Below are positions 10,375-22,235 of a stretch of 64,000 nt of DNA, in pieces. How positions within the stretch are numbered: position 1 is the first letter of the stretch; each line of letters starts with the position of its first letter. Below the pieces are notes generated by a model, which was not told the origin of the DNA, ran no database searches, and saw nothing but the letters and a program-made list of their open reading frames with translations. Origin of the DNA: Chaetoderma sp. LZ-2023a (taxonomy: Eukaryota; Mollusca; Caudofoveata; Chaetodermatida; Chaetodermatidae); contig CM067372.1 of assembly GCA_034401795.1 (NCBI GenBank), positions 41,644,429 to 41,708,428 of the forward strand, in the 5' to 3' direction. The translations under genes and the position numbers were made by a program.

Positions 10375-10941
10375 GTAAGTCTACTAATCTGTAAAATCTT
10401 AATTTATTTAATTACCTAAATAGTATTTTCAGGCCCACAGTGACACAGATGACAGCAAGGAGCAATAAGCACTGGAGAGATCTCTTTCTAGCTATGCTCT
10501 GCCCCTTTCTTGCTAAGCTCTCCACATTTTTGCACATGTTGGAATTGATTTGATTCTTTGAAACATGCCTTTCCAGAATGTAGATTTTAAGGTATCTATA
10601 CAGATAAGCTTTTGAATATTTTTAATCTAATTTGCCTGGGCTGCCTATGACAGAATTTGTGATTTTCATGATGGAGCTGCGACATCTTGATTGTGACATC
10701 AGATAACAAGTGATTTATTTGATTATGATGTCAGATATATGAGTGACATATCGGATCCGTTTGCGTTAAGCTGTCTTATCAGCGATACTAATGTACCCGT
10801 AGTCACCACCTCTTCTTGATTTAGTAATCAGAACAGCAAAGAATGCAAGCTGTATAGATAAGTATATATTGTAATTTAAAATGTTGTGAACATGTTAGAC
10901 AAACATTCGTAAGTTATCATATTTTTCTCTTTTTTTGGCAG
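10375..10941. repeat. Intron 2 with diverged MITE H relative
   Basis: 10480-10760 contains a minisatellite-like start (TTTCTAGCTATGCTCTGCCCC), TTGGAATTGATTTGATTCTTTG, GAATATTTTTAATCTAATTTGCCTGG and a TGATTATGATGTCA block, in the order seen at 11540-11910. It is a decayed member of family H. No gene. Confidence 0.5.
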
Positions 10942-11091
10942 AAAACTTATTGGTGTGGCAGCATACAATCTAACATGGACGACAGTGAAACAATTCCGCT
11001 GCTCAGCAACTCATCACGTCAGAATGCAGAATTCTTTGAAAAAGAGCCAATAGGAATCATGCCAGGCATCAAGATATACAATATGAGAAAG
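10942..11091 (+). CDS. ABCA3-like: ABCA3-like exon 3: linker before NBD1
   Basis: Acceptor TTTTTTTGGCAG ends at 10941; donor GTTAGT at 11092. Fifty whole codons, from KTYWCGSIQSNMDD to PGIKIYNMRK. YWCG follows the last TMD1 helix in ABCA3-type proteins, and the acidic linker ending in GIKIYN leads into the first strand of NBD1. Confidence 0.9.
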
Positions 11092-11100
11092 GTTAGTAGC

Positions 11101-11368
11101 TTAACCCTTTAATGGCCAAGCCGGCCGCAACCGGCCTCTGCGGTGGTCTTATGAATGTCCATTAGTAGGCCAAGAGAAGACTATTTTTGAAAATTTACCA
11201 CTAAAATGCCTGGCTCGATAACTGAACCAGTCATTCTAGTGGTAAATTAAAAAAATTAGTTTCCCCTTGTTCAGCAAATGGCCATTTTCTATGAGAACAT
11301 TGAAACTTTCTTGAATAAATCTGACCATTAAAGGGTTAAGAAATTAGCTCTGACCATTAAAGGGTTAA
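11101..11368. mobile_element. piggyBac-type MITE with TTAA target duplication, copy 1
   Basis: TTAA at 11101-11104, then CCCTTTAATGG. The right end CCATTAAAGGG is followed by TTAA at 11336-11339. TTAA duplication with ends starting CCC is the piggyBac hallmark. The last ~29 bp, including CTGACCATTAAAGGGTTAAG, are duplicated in tandem up to 11368. The interior has the family words AAGACTATTTTTGAAAATTTACCACT and a degenerate hairpin. No coding capacity. Confidence 0.8.
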
Positions 11369-11449
11369 GAAATTAGCTTTGCAGATGTCGTCTTAAGGCA
11401 TGTTTGTTTATCTTACTGCATGAATCCTGCAGTAAATATTTGTTATATT

Positions 11450-11475
11450 ACACCCCCCCCCCCCCCCCCCCCACC
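11450..11475. repeat. Poly-C tract
   Basis: Run of C broken by a single A, followed by CCACC repeats. Simple sequence in intron 3. Confidence 0.9.
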
Positions 11476-11539
11476 CCCACCCTCCCACCACCACCACATA
11501 TTGGAGTGGCCTGATGGTCTCTACATGGATGGATCCATT

Positions 11540-11910
11540 TTTAGGCATGCCCATTCGTTTCTAGATTTTTATTCATATTGGAATTGATTTATATACTTTG
11601 CACCCTGAATACCCAGAATCCCAATTTGGACATAATTATACAGGTATGCTGTTGGATATTTTGAAACTAATTTTGCTGTGGTGCGTGTTGGGGTGGCTGT
11701 TGCTGCCTAGTTCCCAGTGAAATTAGTTTCAAAATAATCAGCAGGATGTGTATATAAATTGTAAATTCATCAAAGTCTACAATTCGTAGATGTGACAGAC
11801 TTTTCAATTTTAATGACAGACCTATACATTATTATGATTTTTATGGTAGCTAATGTTTGACGTATTTGATTATGATGTCATTTACTTGAGTGACAGATCG
11901 GATCCTCCAT
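11540..11910. repeat. Diverged MITE H relative with palindrome
   Basis: Contains TTGGATATTTTGAAACTAATTTTGC and GTGAAATTAGTTTCAAAATAATC as inverted arms around GCTGTTGCTGCC, and a TGATTATGATGTCATTTAC block like the family H copies. Ends just before the exon 4 acceptor. Terminal repeats not preserved. Confidence 0.55.
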
Positions 11911-11934
11911 TAGTGTTATATTTCTGTTGATCAG

Positions 11935-12064
11935 GAATTTGGCAGAGGTGCTAAACAGAAGGTTGCTGTAGCAGGAATGACTTTGAGCATGTATGAGGGA
12001 CAAATTACTGCCTTACTCGGTCACAATGGAGCTGGGAAAACAACTACTATGTCGATGCTTACAG
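11935..12064 (+). CDS. ABCA3-like: ABCA3-like exon 4: NBD1 Walker A
   Basis: Acceptor GTTGATCAG ends at 11934; donor GTACTA at 12065. Encodes the start of NBD1: [19 protein letters not shown] followed by the Walker A loop [16 protein letters not shown] (12019-12064), which binds the ATP phosphates. The last base begins the Gly codon completed by exon 5, 16 kb away. Confidence 0.97.
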
Positions 12065-12700
12065 GTACTACAGTAGGCTATCATTAAGTTTTCATACAAA
12101 TCTAGTTGACTAAGTTCATTCTTAATATTCCATTTTGTGTGCACCATTTATAGCCAGACCATAATTGTCTCTTCTCCAAAGCAGAAGTGAGACATATGTA
12201 TCACTTTTCCGATGATGACAGCGATAAGGGAAGTTAAACATTTAGTCAATAGGTTTGGCTTATATTTTCAATGATTGTTAAGCCAATCAGAAATTTACAT
12301 AAATACATAGTTGTTGTGAATCAGCATGATTACATGGATGTAGCAAAGTCAAAGGTCAAGGTTACTGTGACAGTATGACCTTCGTACGAAATCAATCTTT
12401 CACCATTTTTTTCCCCGGTTAACAAAGCTTGAATATATGGTTGCCTATGGTGTCAGGAATCAGTGTGATGACATTGAAGTCACTAAGTCAAGGTCACTGG
12501 TCTTTGATGTTTATCGGTATTTAAGAGGACAGATGAGATATCTGCTGCATTAACATTTGCACTAAGCATACATGTTGATCTGTAAATGCTAATAACAGGC
12601 TTTGGAGTTTTAAGACAACTGTTCTTGATATAAAAATTGATGTTCTTCATCAGGTCCTAGAGTCACCCATGAATTCTGTTATATACTGAATTGCGACCAC
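12065..12700. other. Intron 4, first stretch
   Basis: No gene or clear element boundary. Short palindrome-like words such as AAAGGTCAAGGTTACTGTGA (12347) and AAGTCAAGGTCACTGG (12480) resemble those in the element at 6343, so this is probably a decayed interspersed element. Confidence 0.4.
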
Positions 12701-13130
12701 TTAAAGCTGAAGCATCATTAATAATAAAATTAAGAAATATTTTTAGTAAAAAAATAGTAAGCAAATTAAGTATTCATGTTTGCAATTTTGTATGTTCTAA
12801 GTGTTTGCCATATTATTTTGCGGTGGCCATTTTATTTTCTCCACACCTCCAACCTAATAAAAGCATTCATCAAATCTAAATCTGTCCCCATTCACTTTTT
12901 GATGCCTCACATGTAAGACGTTTAGCGAGCACCCCAATATCAAAGTTTCTTCAAATAAAATACAGAAAAATCTTGAACTGAGGATGCAACAATGAAATAA
13001 ATATGTCCATTATTACATTCTATCCCATCCAGGTTAAATATCCATTCAAATTCGGGTATAAATCATGTAGTTATTCTCTCTCAGACCAGCTAGATTCCAC
13101 CTTGCACGAACTCCAGGACATTTGAAAATG
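12701..13130 (-). repeat. Inverted repeat partner 1 (pairs with 27385-27775)
   Basis: Reads TTAAAGCTGAAG ... CCCCATTCACTTTTTGATG ... TTCTTCAAATAAAATACAG ... GACATTT. The reverse complement of each block occurs in matching order at 27385-27775, including a 19-base exact match. Identity by eye is about 80%, about 14 kb apart. No coding potential recognised. Confidence 0.85.
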
Positions 13131-13389
13131 CCAACAACACTGACATCATTGATCTGCATGTAGATCAATTCAATTAGTTCACTTGGATATCAAAGATATT
13201 CATGCTAGCCAAACAGTAGAGATTGATTTAGGGACACCATGTTTTTATAAAATTCCATAGACTGGCAATCGTAATGTAATAATTTTTTATACTACGTGTG
13301 ATTTTTATACCCCGCCAAAAAATTGGCAGAGTATTATAGCGCTGCCCAGGTGGATGTGCGGGCAGATGTCTGTGGCCAACCTTAAAAGA
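13131..13389. other. Intron 4 stretch with CCCCGCCAAAAAATTGGC motif
   Basis: Under 300 bases, no gene. Starts a larger interspersed repeat at 13310 (ACCCCGCCAAAAAATTGGCA) that appears to resume after the MITE at 13390-13716. Confidence 0.35.
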
Positions 13390-13716
13390 TTTTTTGGCTG
13401 TCCTCTCCCGACCCTGATAGTTTAAGTAGGGTAGGTAGGTAGGTAGGGAAATTCTTTTTTTTTACCTGCTGAATTATTTAACATTACAAAATTGAATCTA
13501 AAGAACAAATCTTGAAGGTTTTTGTTTGAACTTGGAAACAGAAACTATAAAGCAAACAGTTTCTAAAGGTTTATGAGCCCATTTTCACGAAAGGAGTCAA
13601 TTAAATGTCCCAAATGACTTACATAAGAAAATGAAAAATTTGTTAGAGGAAACTACAAAAAAAGATTTTGAGTCGGCAGGTTTTTTTGCAGGTCGGTTGG
13701 GAGAGGACAACCAAAT
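13390..13716. mobile_element. MITE with ~22-bp terminal inverted repeats
   Basis: The left end TTTGGCTGTCCTCTCCCGACC and right end GGTCGGTTGGGAGAGGACAACC, followed by AAA, are complementary apart from a 3-base insertion and one mismatch. 327 bp, AT-rich interior, no frame. Target duplication not obvious. Confidence 0.7.
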
Positions 13717-15583
13717 TATTATTTAAGGATAGTTGGACTAGGTCTGGGGCAGAAACCTAACGCAATGGACCAGATCCAAAATCCAAGATGGTCGCCAGCC
13801 ACCGGTGCCCATCTTGAAAATTGGTTTCAGGATGACAGTTTCCATTTATCGGATTGCTTTGAAACTTCATAGGATGACTGGTCTCGGTCTGAGGAAGAAA
13901 TCACTATTTTCTGAAAGCTTTCATTCATTCACTTGTCATCATAGCATTGTATTATGCGCCATTTGTGGTGCTCTTGTTGAAAAATAAAAAAAAGAATGGG
14001 GGTTTGATGAGAGGGGACTAATAAAGTGTAGCAGATTTGTAACTTCTATGAGCTCTATTCTTTATCAGAATATTTTTACATGTTCCAGTTTTATGAATAT
14101 TTCATCAGAGAAGGTTTCAAGTTTTATGTCGAATTTACTTTTACACACGATGTAGTCTGGTTATATTCACCATTTAGAGATTGCTATCGTGGTGTTCCAA
14201 CCATACCTTTCATATTAGTATAGCGTTGGCGATTAATATAGCACGTTTTGTTAATATCTCACAGATATCTTCCATGTTTTGTTCATAAAACATGTTATTT
14301 CCAATTAACATTTTCGTTCATAACTAAACCAGATGTGACCCAGCTGGCTGGTGTGCCGATGTTTGCCGACTTATTCAAATGTAATAGAGTATGTTTTTTG
14401 GATTACTATGTAATACTGTCATATTATAGTCGTATTTAATGATTTTCATCTATCAAACTGATTTATTCATCTTGTATAAGTTGTATAGGTTTGTCTAATC
14501 TATTATTGTAATTTATCCATAACGTCACTCCCCAAAATCTTATAAATAGCACCACACAGCCAATAGTCTAGGAGTTGGCATGTTCTCAGCAACTCACCAA
14601 TTCTTCGATCTAGCGCTTCGCCGCATTTTGATGTTTGTTACCGCTAACGTACTGAAGCACAATTACTGTACTTTAGGTACGGTAATGTATTGAGAGTTTA
14701 TTCACCACGTTGTACGCTAATAATATGCATATGCAGCCGTTATCGCTGCAGTACGCATATTATTGCTGTATAATGTATATTACTTGGTAGGCTATTGTCT
14801 GCTGTCAGCGCATCTTACCGAACCTGTCTGCGGTGACAGGGAGGCATAGCCTAGCCACAAATATTGTGATAAACTAATTCCTAGTATTTAATTCGTCCGA
14901 TTATTAATTAATCAGTACTTTATATATATTTTGCCATTCTTGAATGTGTGGAGAATGAATTTCTGTTTCTCATGTGCCAGATTAATAGGATTTAGACATC
15001 CCCGGTCCGTGGAAGTTTCCTCCTGTCAAATGACGTCACATGTAAACGAAGCAAAGTATTCTTACTATATCATCAGTCTTTTAAATTCCATCTTGTCAAT
15101 TTCTTGCTCAGTAGCACTAAGACTGCTGGCAATTATCCCTTTACCCTCAATCCTAGAATATTAGTGTCTGAACCTGGTATTGGAGGACAGTCAGAGGTAT
15201 GGAACACAACGAGGCGATGGTCAACTGTGACACTATACACTACATGCACGCAGAACCATGTCATAATCAAGGCACAATTGTGTGTTTAATTACGATTTCT
15301 ATTTAAAATTAACCACACTATTTCAATCATTTCAGTTGATTCGGCTCAAAGTGAATGTATTACCAACCGTTATGAAGTTAATTGCCATCTCGGCTTAAGA
15401 TTAACTTGAAGGCCGGCTAATTTACTAATCATTGCCATTTCTTTGCATAAACCATGCACACACCTACGTCCATGAGAGAGTTAGTACCTTTGCGATTAAT
15501 TACCATTTCGGCTTAAGATTAATCATCATGTTCAGTGCTGCATCGGCTTAAAGAGACTGTATTTCTGACCTCGTTGCAATTAA
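13717..15583. other. Intron 4 stretch without recognised gene
   Basis: 13740-13990 continues an interspersed repeat (AATCCAAGATGGTCGCCAGC). 14715-14765 has an imperfect palindrome (TAATAATATGCATATGCAGC paired with GCTGCAGTACGCATATTATT). 15383-15405 and 15505-15527 repeat TCGGCTTAAGATTAA. Short open frames look random. Confidence 0.4.
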
Positions 15584-17406
15584 TTATCCCCACGTTTTGA
15601 AAAAGCGTCAGGGATATTGTAATCTCCTCCCAAACCGGTAGGTGCAATTAACCCAAATTTGGTATGTGGATTACCCATAGGAATGCGCTTTGCAAGACAA
15701 CATTTAGATGAGGCTCCGCCCCCAAGGTGGCGTGGCAGTGGTCAAATGGTCAAATTGATTATAATACATCTCACCACAAAGCGTTGAGTGGAATTCAACC
15801 AAATTCAATATGTGGGTTACTAATAGGAATGCGCTTTGCAAGACGAGATATAGATTAGGCTCCTCCCTCAAGAGGGCGTAACAGGGGTCAAAAGGTCAAA
15901 TTGATTGTCCGTCTCCATCATGCTAACTCCTCCCAAACTGTTGGGTGGAATTCAACCAAATATGGTAAGTAGGTTACCCATAGGAATGCAATTTGCAAGA
16001 CAATATTTAGATTGGGCTCCGCCCCCAAGGGGACATAGCAGGGGTCATAAGGTCAAATTGATTATAATGCATCTCACCCCAAATCGTTGCGCAGAATTCA
16101 ACCAAATTCGGTATGTGGCTTACCAATAGGAATGCGCTTTGCAAGACGAGCTATAGATTAGGCTCCGCCCGCCAGGTGGCATAGCAGGTGTCAAAAGGTC
16201 AAATTGATTTCCCATCTGTCCTTCACACTAGCTACTCTCAAACCGTTGGGGGGAATTCAAGCAAATTTGTTATGTGGGTTACCCATAGGAATGCGCTTTG
16301 CAAGACATCATTAGGCTCCACCCCAAGGGGCCATGCCAAGGGTAATAAAGGTCAAATTGATTATAATGCAAAAGTATTAGTTATCCCCACGTCTTAAAAA
16401 AACGTCTGATATATTGTAATCGCCTCCATCCATCTGTCTGTCTGTCTGTCCATCCATCATGCTATCTCTTCCAAACCCATTGGGTGGAATTAAATCAAAG
16501 TTGGTATGTGGGTTACCCATATGATTCCGCTTTGCAAGACGATATTTAGATTTGACTCCGCCTGCAGGGGGACGGGGCAGGAGTCAAAATGTCAAATCAG
16601 TTGTAATACAACTCCTCTGAAATCGTTAGAAGGAACTCAACCAAATTTGATGTGTTACTCATATGATTGCGGAGTGTAAGAGGCCATTTAGATTTGGCCC
16701 CGGCCGGTGGGGTTGGGGAGGGGGGGTTGTTGTGGGTGCTGGGGCATCAAAAAGTCAAGAAATTGATTGTAATGCAACTCCTCTGACACTGTTGAACAGA
16801 ATTCAACCAAATTTAGAATGTCAGTTACCCATGTCAATGTGGAGTGGATGAGCACATTTACATTTGGCCCCGCCCCCAGGGGTGGGGGCTGGGGTCAAAA
16901 GGTCATGAAATTGATTGTAATGTAACTCCTCTGAAATCATTGGATGGAACTCAACCAAATTTGATATCCGAGTTACTCATATGATTGTGGAGTGCAAGAG
17001 ACTGTTTAGATTTGGCTCCACCACCAGGGGTCAGGAAAGGTGTCAAAAGGTCAAATTTTAACCTGCAAAATTGATTGTAACGCATCTCATCCGAAACCAT
17101 TGAACGGAATTCAACCAAATTTGGTATGTGAGTTACCCATATCAATGTGGAGGGGATGAGCACATTTACATTTGGCCCCACCCCCAGGGTGTGTGGGATG
17201 GGATCAAAAGGCCATGACATTGATTATAATGCAACTCCTCTGCCACTATTGGACGAAATTCAACCAAATCTGGTATGTGAGTTACCCATATGATTGCGGA
17301 GTGCAAAAGGACATTTACATTTGGCTCTGCCCTCCGGGTGGGTTGTGGGGTTTTGTGTCAAAAGTTCAAAGCGGTGAACATGGGGATTTGCGATGACGCG
17401 TCATCG
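15584..17406. mobile_element. Tandem-core element with ATCCCCACGT ends and terminal hairpin
   Basis: The left end ATCCCCACGT (15586) has a subterminal complement ACATGGGGAT (17378-17387), followed by a perfect 16-bp palindrome CGATGACGCGTCATCG at 17391-17406. The interior is about eleven units of ~140-170 bp that share ACCCATAGGAATGCGCTTTG and a CCGCCCCCAAGG...GGTCAAAAGGTCAAATTGAT block. A second left end at 16381 (TTATCCCCACGTCTTAAA) suggests two elements in tandem. No gene. Confidence 0.7.
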
Positions 17407-17669
17407 ACTGATAAGCTTGTGTTATTTAATTAATTGCTAATTAGTTTGGAAAGTACCGATTATTGCCGTTTCAGCTTTCCACTCTGACTAATCACTCACA
17501 CTATATCACACCTACATCACAGTTCAAATCTGATGTTTTGCATCTGAAGCGTCCCTTGGCTAGGTTAGAAAGGTCAGGGTCGCTACTGAAGCAACTACAT
17601 TCCCCCATCTATCATCATACACACACGTTTGTATGCACTCACATACGTGCCACATATTAATTAAATATC

Positions 17670-20600
17670 GAAGCATCCCTAGGGCATAGAGATTCAAGTT
17701 TGTTCAAATGAAGCCGATCGGCCAAATTCCAAGATGGCCTCTAGCCAAAATAGCCGATTTTTAGAAACCCTTTAAAAAATCTTCTCCGAAACCGCTGGAG
17801 GAATTGATTCAAAACTCATAACACATCATCTATTGCAACGCTAGACCCAAGTTTGTTCAAGGAAACCTGATTGGCCTATTTGCTTGGCGACCATCTTGGA
17901 TGACCTAGTTTTCGCGAAAATGACTTCTTCTCCCGAACCGCTGAAGGGATAGGTCTGAAATTTGATAAATATGCTTAGGAATCAAGGTCCATTCAAGTTT
18001 GTTCAAGGGAAGTTCGTACGTTAAAAAACATGGCCGCCATCAGCCAATCAAAATTTAGCGTTTGTTGGTTATATTGGCTTTTTTGTATTTGATGTATTTT
18101 GAGTGCGAAAATAGCTTTATATATGCTTATCGGTGTGGCGAGTTCAAATATGCCACTTTCGAGACTATTGGATAAAATGTTTGGCTGCCATCTTGGTTTG
18201 TTTTCCCGCCATAGGCTCCCATAGTAAAGCAATGGGCCCATAGTAAAGCAATGGGGAATTCTTTAAATGACATCTTCTCAAGAACCACTGGGCCAATGTC
18301 AATTATATTTTGGAGGAAGCATTCATACGGCATAGAGATCTAAGTTTGTTCAAACGAAGCGGATCGGTAAAAATCCAAGATGGCCGTCGGTCAAAATGGC
18401 TGATTTTTAGAAACACTTGAAAAAATCTTCTCCGAAACCGCTGGAGGAATTGATTCAACCCTCATAACACATCATCTGTGGCAGCGGTAGACCCAAATTT
18501 GTTCACGGCAACCTGATTGGCCGATTTGTTTGGTGGCCATCTTGGATGACATAGTTTTCACAAAAACAACTTCTCCCGAATTGCTGAAGGGATAGAGCTG
18601 AAATTTTGTAAATATGCTTAGGGACCAAGCGCCTTTCAGGTTTGTTCAAGGGAAGTTTGTTCGTTAAAAAAACATGGCCGCCATCAACCAATCAAAATTC
18701 AGCATTTCTAGGTCATATTGGCTTTTTTGTATTTGATGTATTTTGATGGCGAAAATTGCTTTATATATGCTTATCAGTGTGGCGAGTTCAAATATGCCAC
18801 TTCCGAGACTATCGGATAAACGGTTTGACTGCCATCTTGGTTTGTTTTCCCGCCATAGGCTCCCATGGTAAAGCAATGGGCCCATAGTAAAGCAATGGGG
18901 AATTCTTTAAATGACATCTTCTTAAGAACCACTGGGCCAATTTCATTTATATTTTGGAGGAAGCATTCATAGGGCATAGAGATCTAAGTTTGTTCAAATG
19001 AACCCGATCGGCCAATTTGTCCGGCGGCCATCTTGGATTTAGGCCGATTTTAGGAAACGTCTTTAAAAATCTCTGAAACGGCTTGGGGGATTGATGCAAA
19101 CCTCATGAAATATGATTTATGGCAAGGGAACTTGATTGGTCAAATGGTTCGGCAGCCATCTTGGTTGACCTAGTTGTAGTGAAAATGACTTATTCTCCAG
19201 AAGCGCTGAAGGGATCGGGCCAAAATTTGGCAGATATGATTATGGCCTAAGGGCCATTAAAGTTTGTTCAAGAGAAGTTGATCCATAAAAAAACATGACC
19301 GCCGTGGGCCAATCAAAATATAGCATGTTTGGTGGCCATATTGTATTTTTTTATTTGATTGATTTTGAGGCCGAAATTGTTTTTATGTGTTTTTGGGTAT
19401 TCTGATCACAAATTTGTAATTTTCGAAACTGTCGGATAAATGGTTTGCTGACCATCTTGTTAATAAAGAGCATTCTAGTGTTACACATGCAATGGTGACC
19501 GTCTGTCGTCTGGCGTCCGTCAACTTTTCCTTTAAACAACTTCTCAAGAACCACTGGGCCGATTTTAATTATATTTGGCAGGAAGCATCCTTAGGGTATA
19601 GGGATTCAAGTTTGTGCAAAAGGGGCCGGTCGGCCAAAATCCAAGATGGCCGTCTGCCAAATCGGCCGATTTTGAGAAATGTCTTTGAAAATCTTCTCCG
19701 AAACCGCTCAGGGGATCGATTCAAAATTCATGGAATATCATCTAGGCGTGTAGCTGAACCAAGTTTGTTCAAGGGAACTTGATACTCCATATGGTCTTGT
19801 GGCCATCTTGGATGACCTACCTTTCGCGAAAACGACTTCTCAAGAACCACTGAATGGATCGGGCCCAAGTTTGGGAAATATTATTAGCTCACCTGGCCTT
19901 ATTTTTTATTTGATGGATTTTGAGGCCGAAATGGGGTTTATATAGGTTTTTGGGTATTCTGATCTCAAATTTGCAATTTTTGAAACTGTCAGATAAACGG
20001 TTTGGTGGCCATCTTGGATCATTTTCCCGCCAAAAGCTCCCATACTAAAGCAGTGGGAAATTTAAAATATCTTCTCGAGAACTGCTGGGCCAATTTCAAT
20101 TTTATTTGGCATGAAGCATCCTTAAGGTATAGCCATTCAAGTTTGTTCAAACGAACCCGATCGGCCAATTTGGCCGGTGACCATCTTGGATTTTGGGTGA
20201 TTTTTAGAAATGTCTTTTAAAATCTTGTCCCAAACCATTTGAGGGATCGATTCAAAACTCACGAAATATGATCTGGGGTAAGTGCTGAATCAAGGTTGTT
20301 CAAGGGAACTTGATTGACGAAATCGTTCAACGGCCATCTTGGATGACCTAATTTTCACAAAAACGACTTCTTCCCCTGAACCGCTGAAGCGATCAGGCCG
20401 AAATTTGTGATATATAATTAGCAACTAAGGGCGATTAAGATTTGTTCAAGAGAAGTTGATTCGTCAAAAAACATGGTCACGGTGAACCAATCAAAATATA
20501 GTGTGTTTGGCTGCCATATTGGATGTTTTTATTTGGTGGATTTTGAGGCCGAAATTTCTTTTTTATAGGTGTTTGGGTATTCTGATCTCAAATATGCAAT

Positions 20601-21820
20601 TTTTGAAACTGTCGGATAAACGGTTTGGCAGCCATCTTGGATCATTTTCCCGCCAAAAGCTCACACACTAAAGCAATGGAAAATCTAAAATGTCTTCTCG
20701 AGAGCTACTGGGCTGATTTGAATTATATTTGGCAGGAAGCATCCTTATTGTTCAAACGAAGGCGATCGGCCAGTTTGGCCAGTGGCCATCTTTGATTTTG
20801 GCTGATTTTTGGAAATGTCTTTAAAAATCGTGGTCTCCGAAACGGCTTGGGGAATCGATTCAAAACTTATGAAACCTCATCTAGGCAAAGAGGTAAGCCA
20901 AGTTTGTTCAAGACAACTTGATTAACCGAATGGTTCAGCAGCCATCTTGGATGACCTAGTTTTCCCGAAAACAACTTCTCCAGAACCGCTGAATGGATCA
21001 GGACAAAATTTGGGAGACATGATTAGGGACTAAGGGCCATTAAAGTTTGTTCAAGGGAAGTTGCTCCGTCAAAAACATATCCGCCGTGGGCCAATCAAAA
21101 TGTAGCGTGTTTGGCGGACATATTGGATTTTTTTATTTGATGGATTTTGAGGCCAAAATTGATTCTATATATGTTTTTGGGTACTCTGAGCTCAAATTTG
21201 CAATTTTCGAAACTGTCGGATAAACGGTTTGGCGGCCATCTTGCATAATTTTCTTGTCAAAAGCTCCCATGCTTAAGCAATGGGAAATTTAAAATGTCTT
21301 CTCGAGAACTACCAGGCCGATTTCAATTATATTTGGCAGGAAGCATTCTTAGGGCATACGGATCCAAGTTTGTTCAAATGAACCTGATCAGCCAATTTGC
21401 CCAGCGGCCATTTTGGATATCGGCCAATTTCAGGAAATGTCTATAAATCCTCTCCGAAACCACTTGCAGAATCTTCATCTCAGCCACGAGGTAAGCCAAG
21501 TTTGTTCAAGAGGACTTGATTTACCAAATGGTTCGACGACCATCTTGGATGACCTGGTTTTCACGAAAATGACTCCTTCAGAACCGCTGAAGGGATCACG
21601 GCAAAATTTGGGCCATTAAAATTTGTGCAAGGAAAGTTGATCCATCAAAAAAACATGGGCGCCGGGGGCCAATCAAAATATAACCTGTTTGGCGGCCATA
21701 TTGCACTTGCAAAAATGTCCACCAACTCATTTAAAAGACTGCTAAACCACCCACAAACAATTTTGACAAAAATTGATGGTGCTCCAGGTGAGCGACACAG
21801 ACCCCTTGGGCCTCTTGTTT
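17670..21820. mobile_element. Large tandem-core element, ~620-bp higher-order units
   Basis: About seven units of 530-645 bp, each with TTATATTTGG(C)AGGAAGCAT (near 18304, 18948, 19568, 20100, 20725 and 21325). Each unit is itself about four ~155-bp subunits marked by GGCCATCTTGGAT or its variants. The right end at 21784-21820 is CCAGGTGAGCG...CCTTGGGCCTCTTGTTT, the same as in the elements at 33453 and 39140. An AGCTCACCTGG left-end word occurs at 19888 inside the array, hinting at nested copies. The far-left end is not clear. Open frames on both strands are repeat artefacts. Confidence 0.75.
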
Positions 21821-22235
21821 TTCTAATACTGTGAAGCCCTAGCTTCCATAAGAGCAAGCTTGTCATTCTGCCCTCTTGTCCCTCCCCTCCCTTTATAAGT
21901 AAGTGAGGTTTGAAGAGGAGCGGGTCGTCTGGTCGAGTTTTCAAGAGCAAGACATGGTAGTATGCCTTTGCTAAAGACGCAGGTACTTTAATATTTTTAG
22001 AAATATTTTTTATTATTTGCTGCCAATATTTTTTGTCATACTGTTTATATGTATCATTATCATGGGCTATTACTGTGTTCATTTACTGTTTAGTATGCTC
22101 TTGTATTTGAATACAATTCGTCTGACACCTGGATGTTGTTCATCTGTTTCTATTTATGGAAATTATGATGTCATAATCAACCATGTTATTATTATTAATA
22201 TCCTCCTTGAGGTAGGCTGTTTCATATTTTTCACC
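21821..22235. other. Unassigned stretch before DIRS copy C
   Basis: No match seen to the left ends of copies B or E. Contains a CT-rich tract (CCCTCTTGTCCCTCCCCTCC) and TATGATGTCATAATCAACC, a word also found in family H MITEs. The 5' end of DIRS C is probably lost or diverged here. Confidence 0.35.

Noticed and set aside
17993..21834. Many 60-145 codon frames on both strands
   Set aside because: They recur at the same place in each ~620-bp repeat unit with different stops, show no conserved protein, and run through non-coding tandem repeats.
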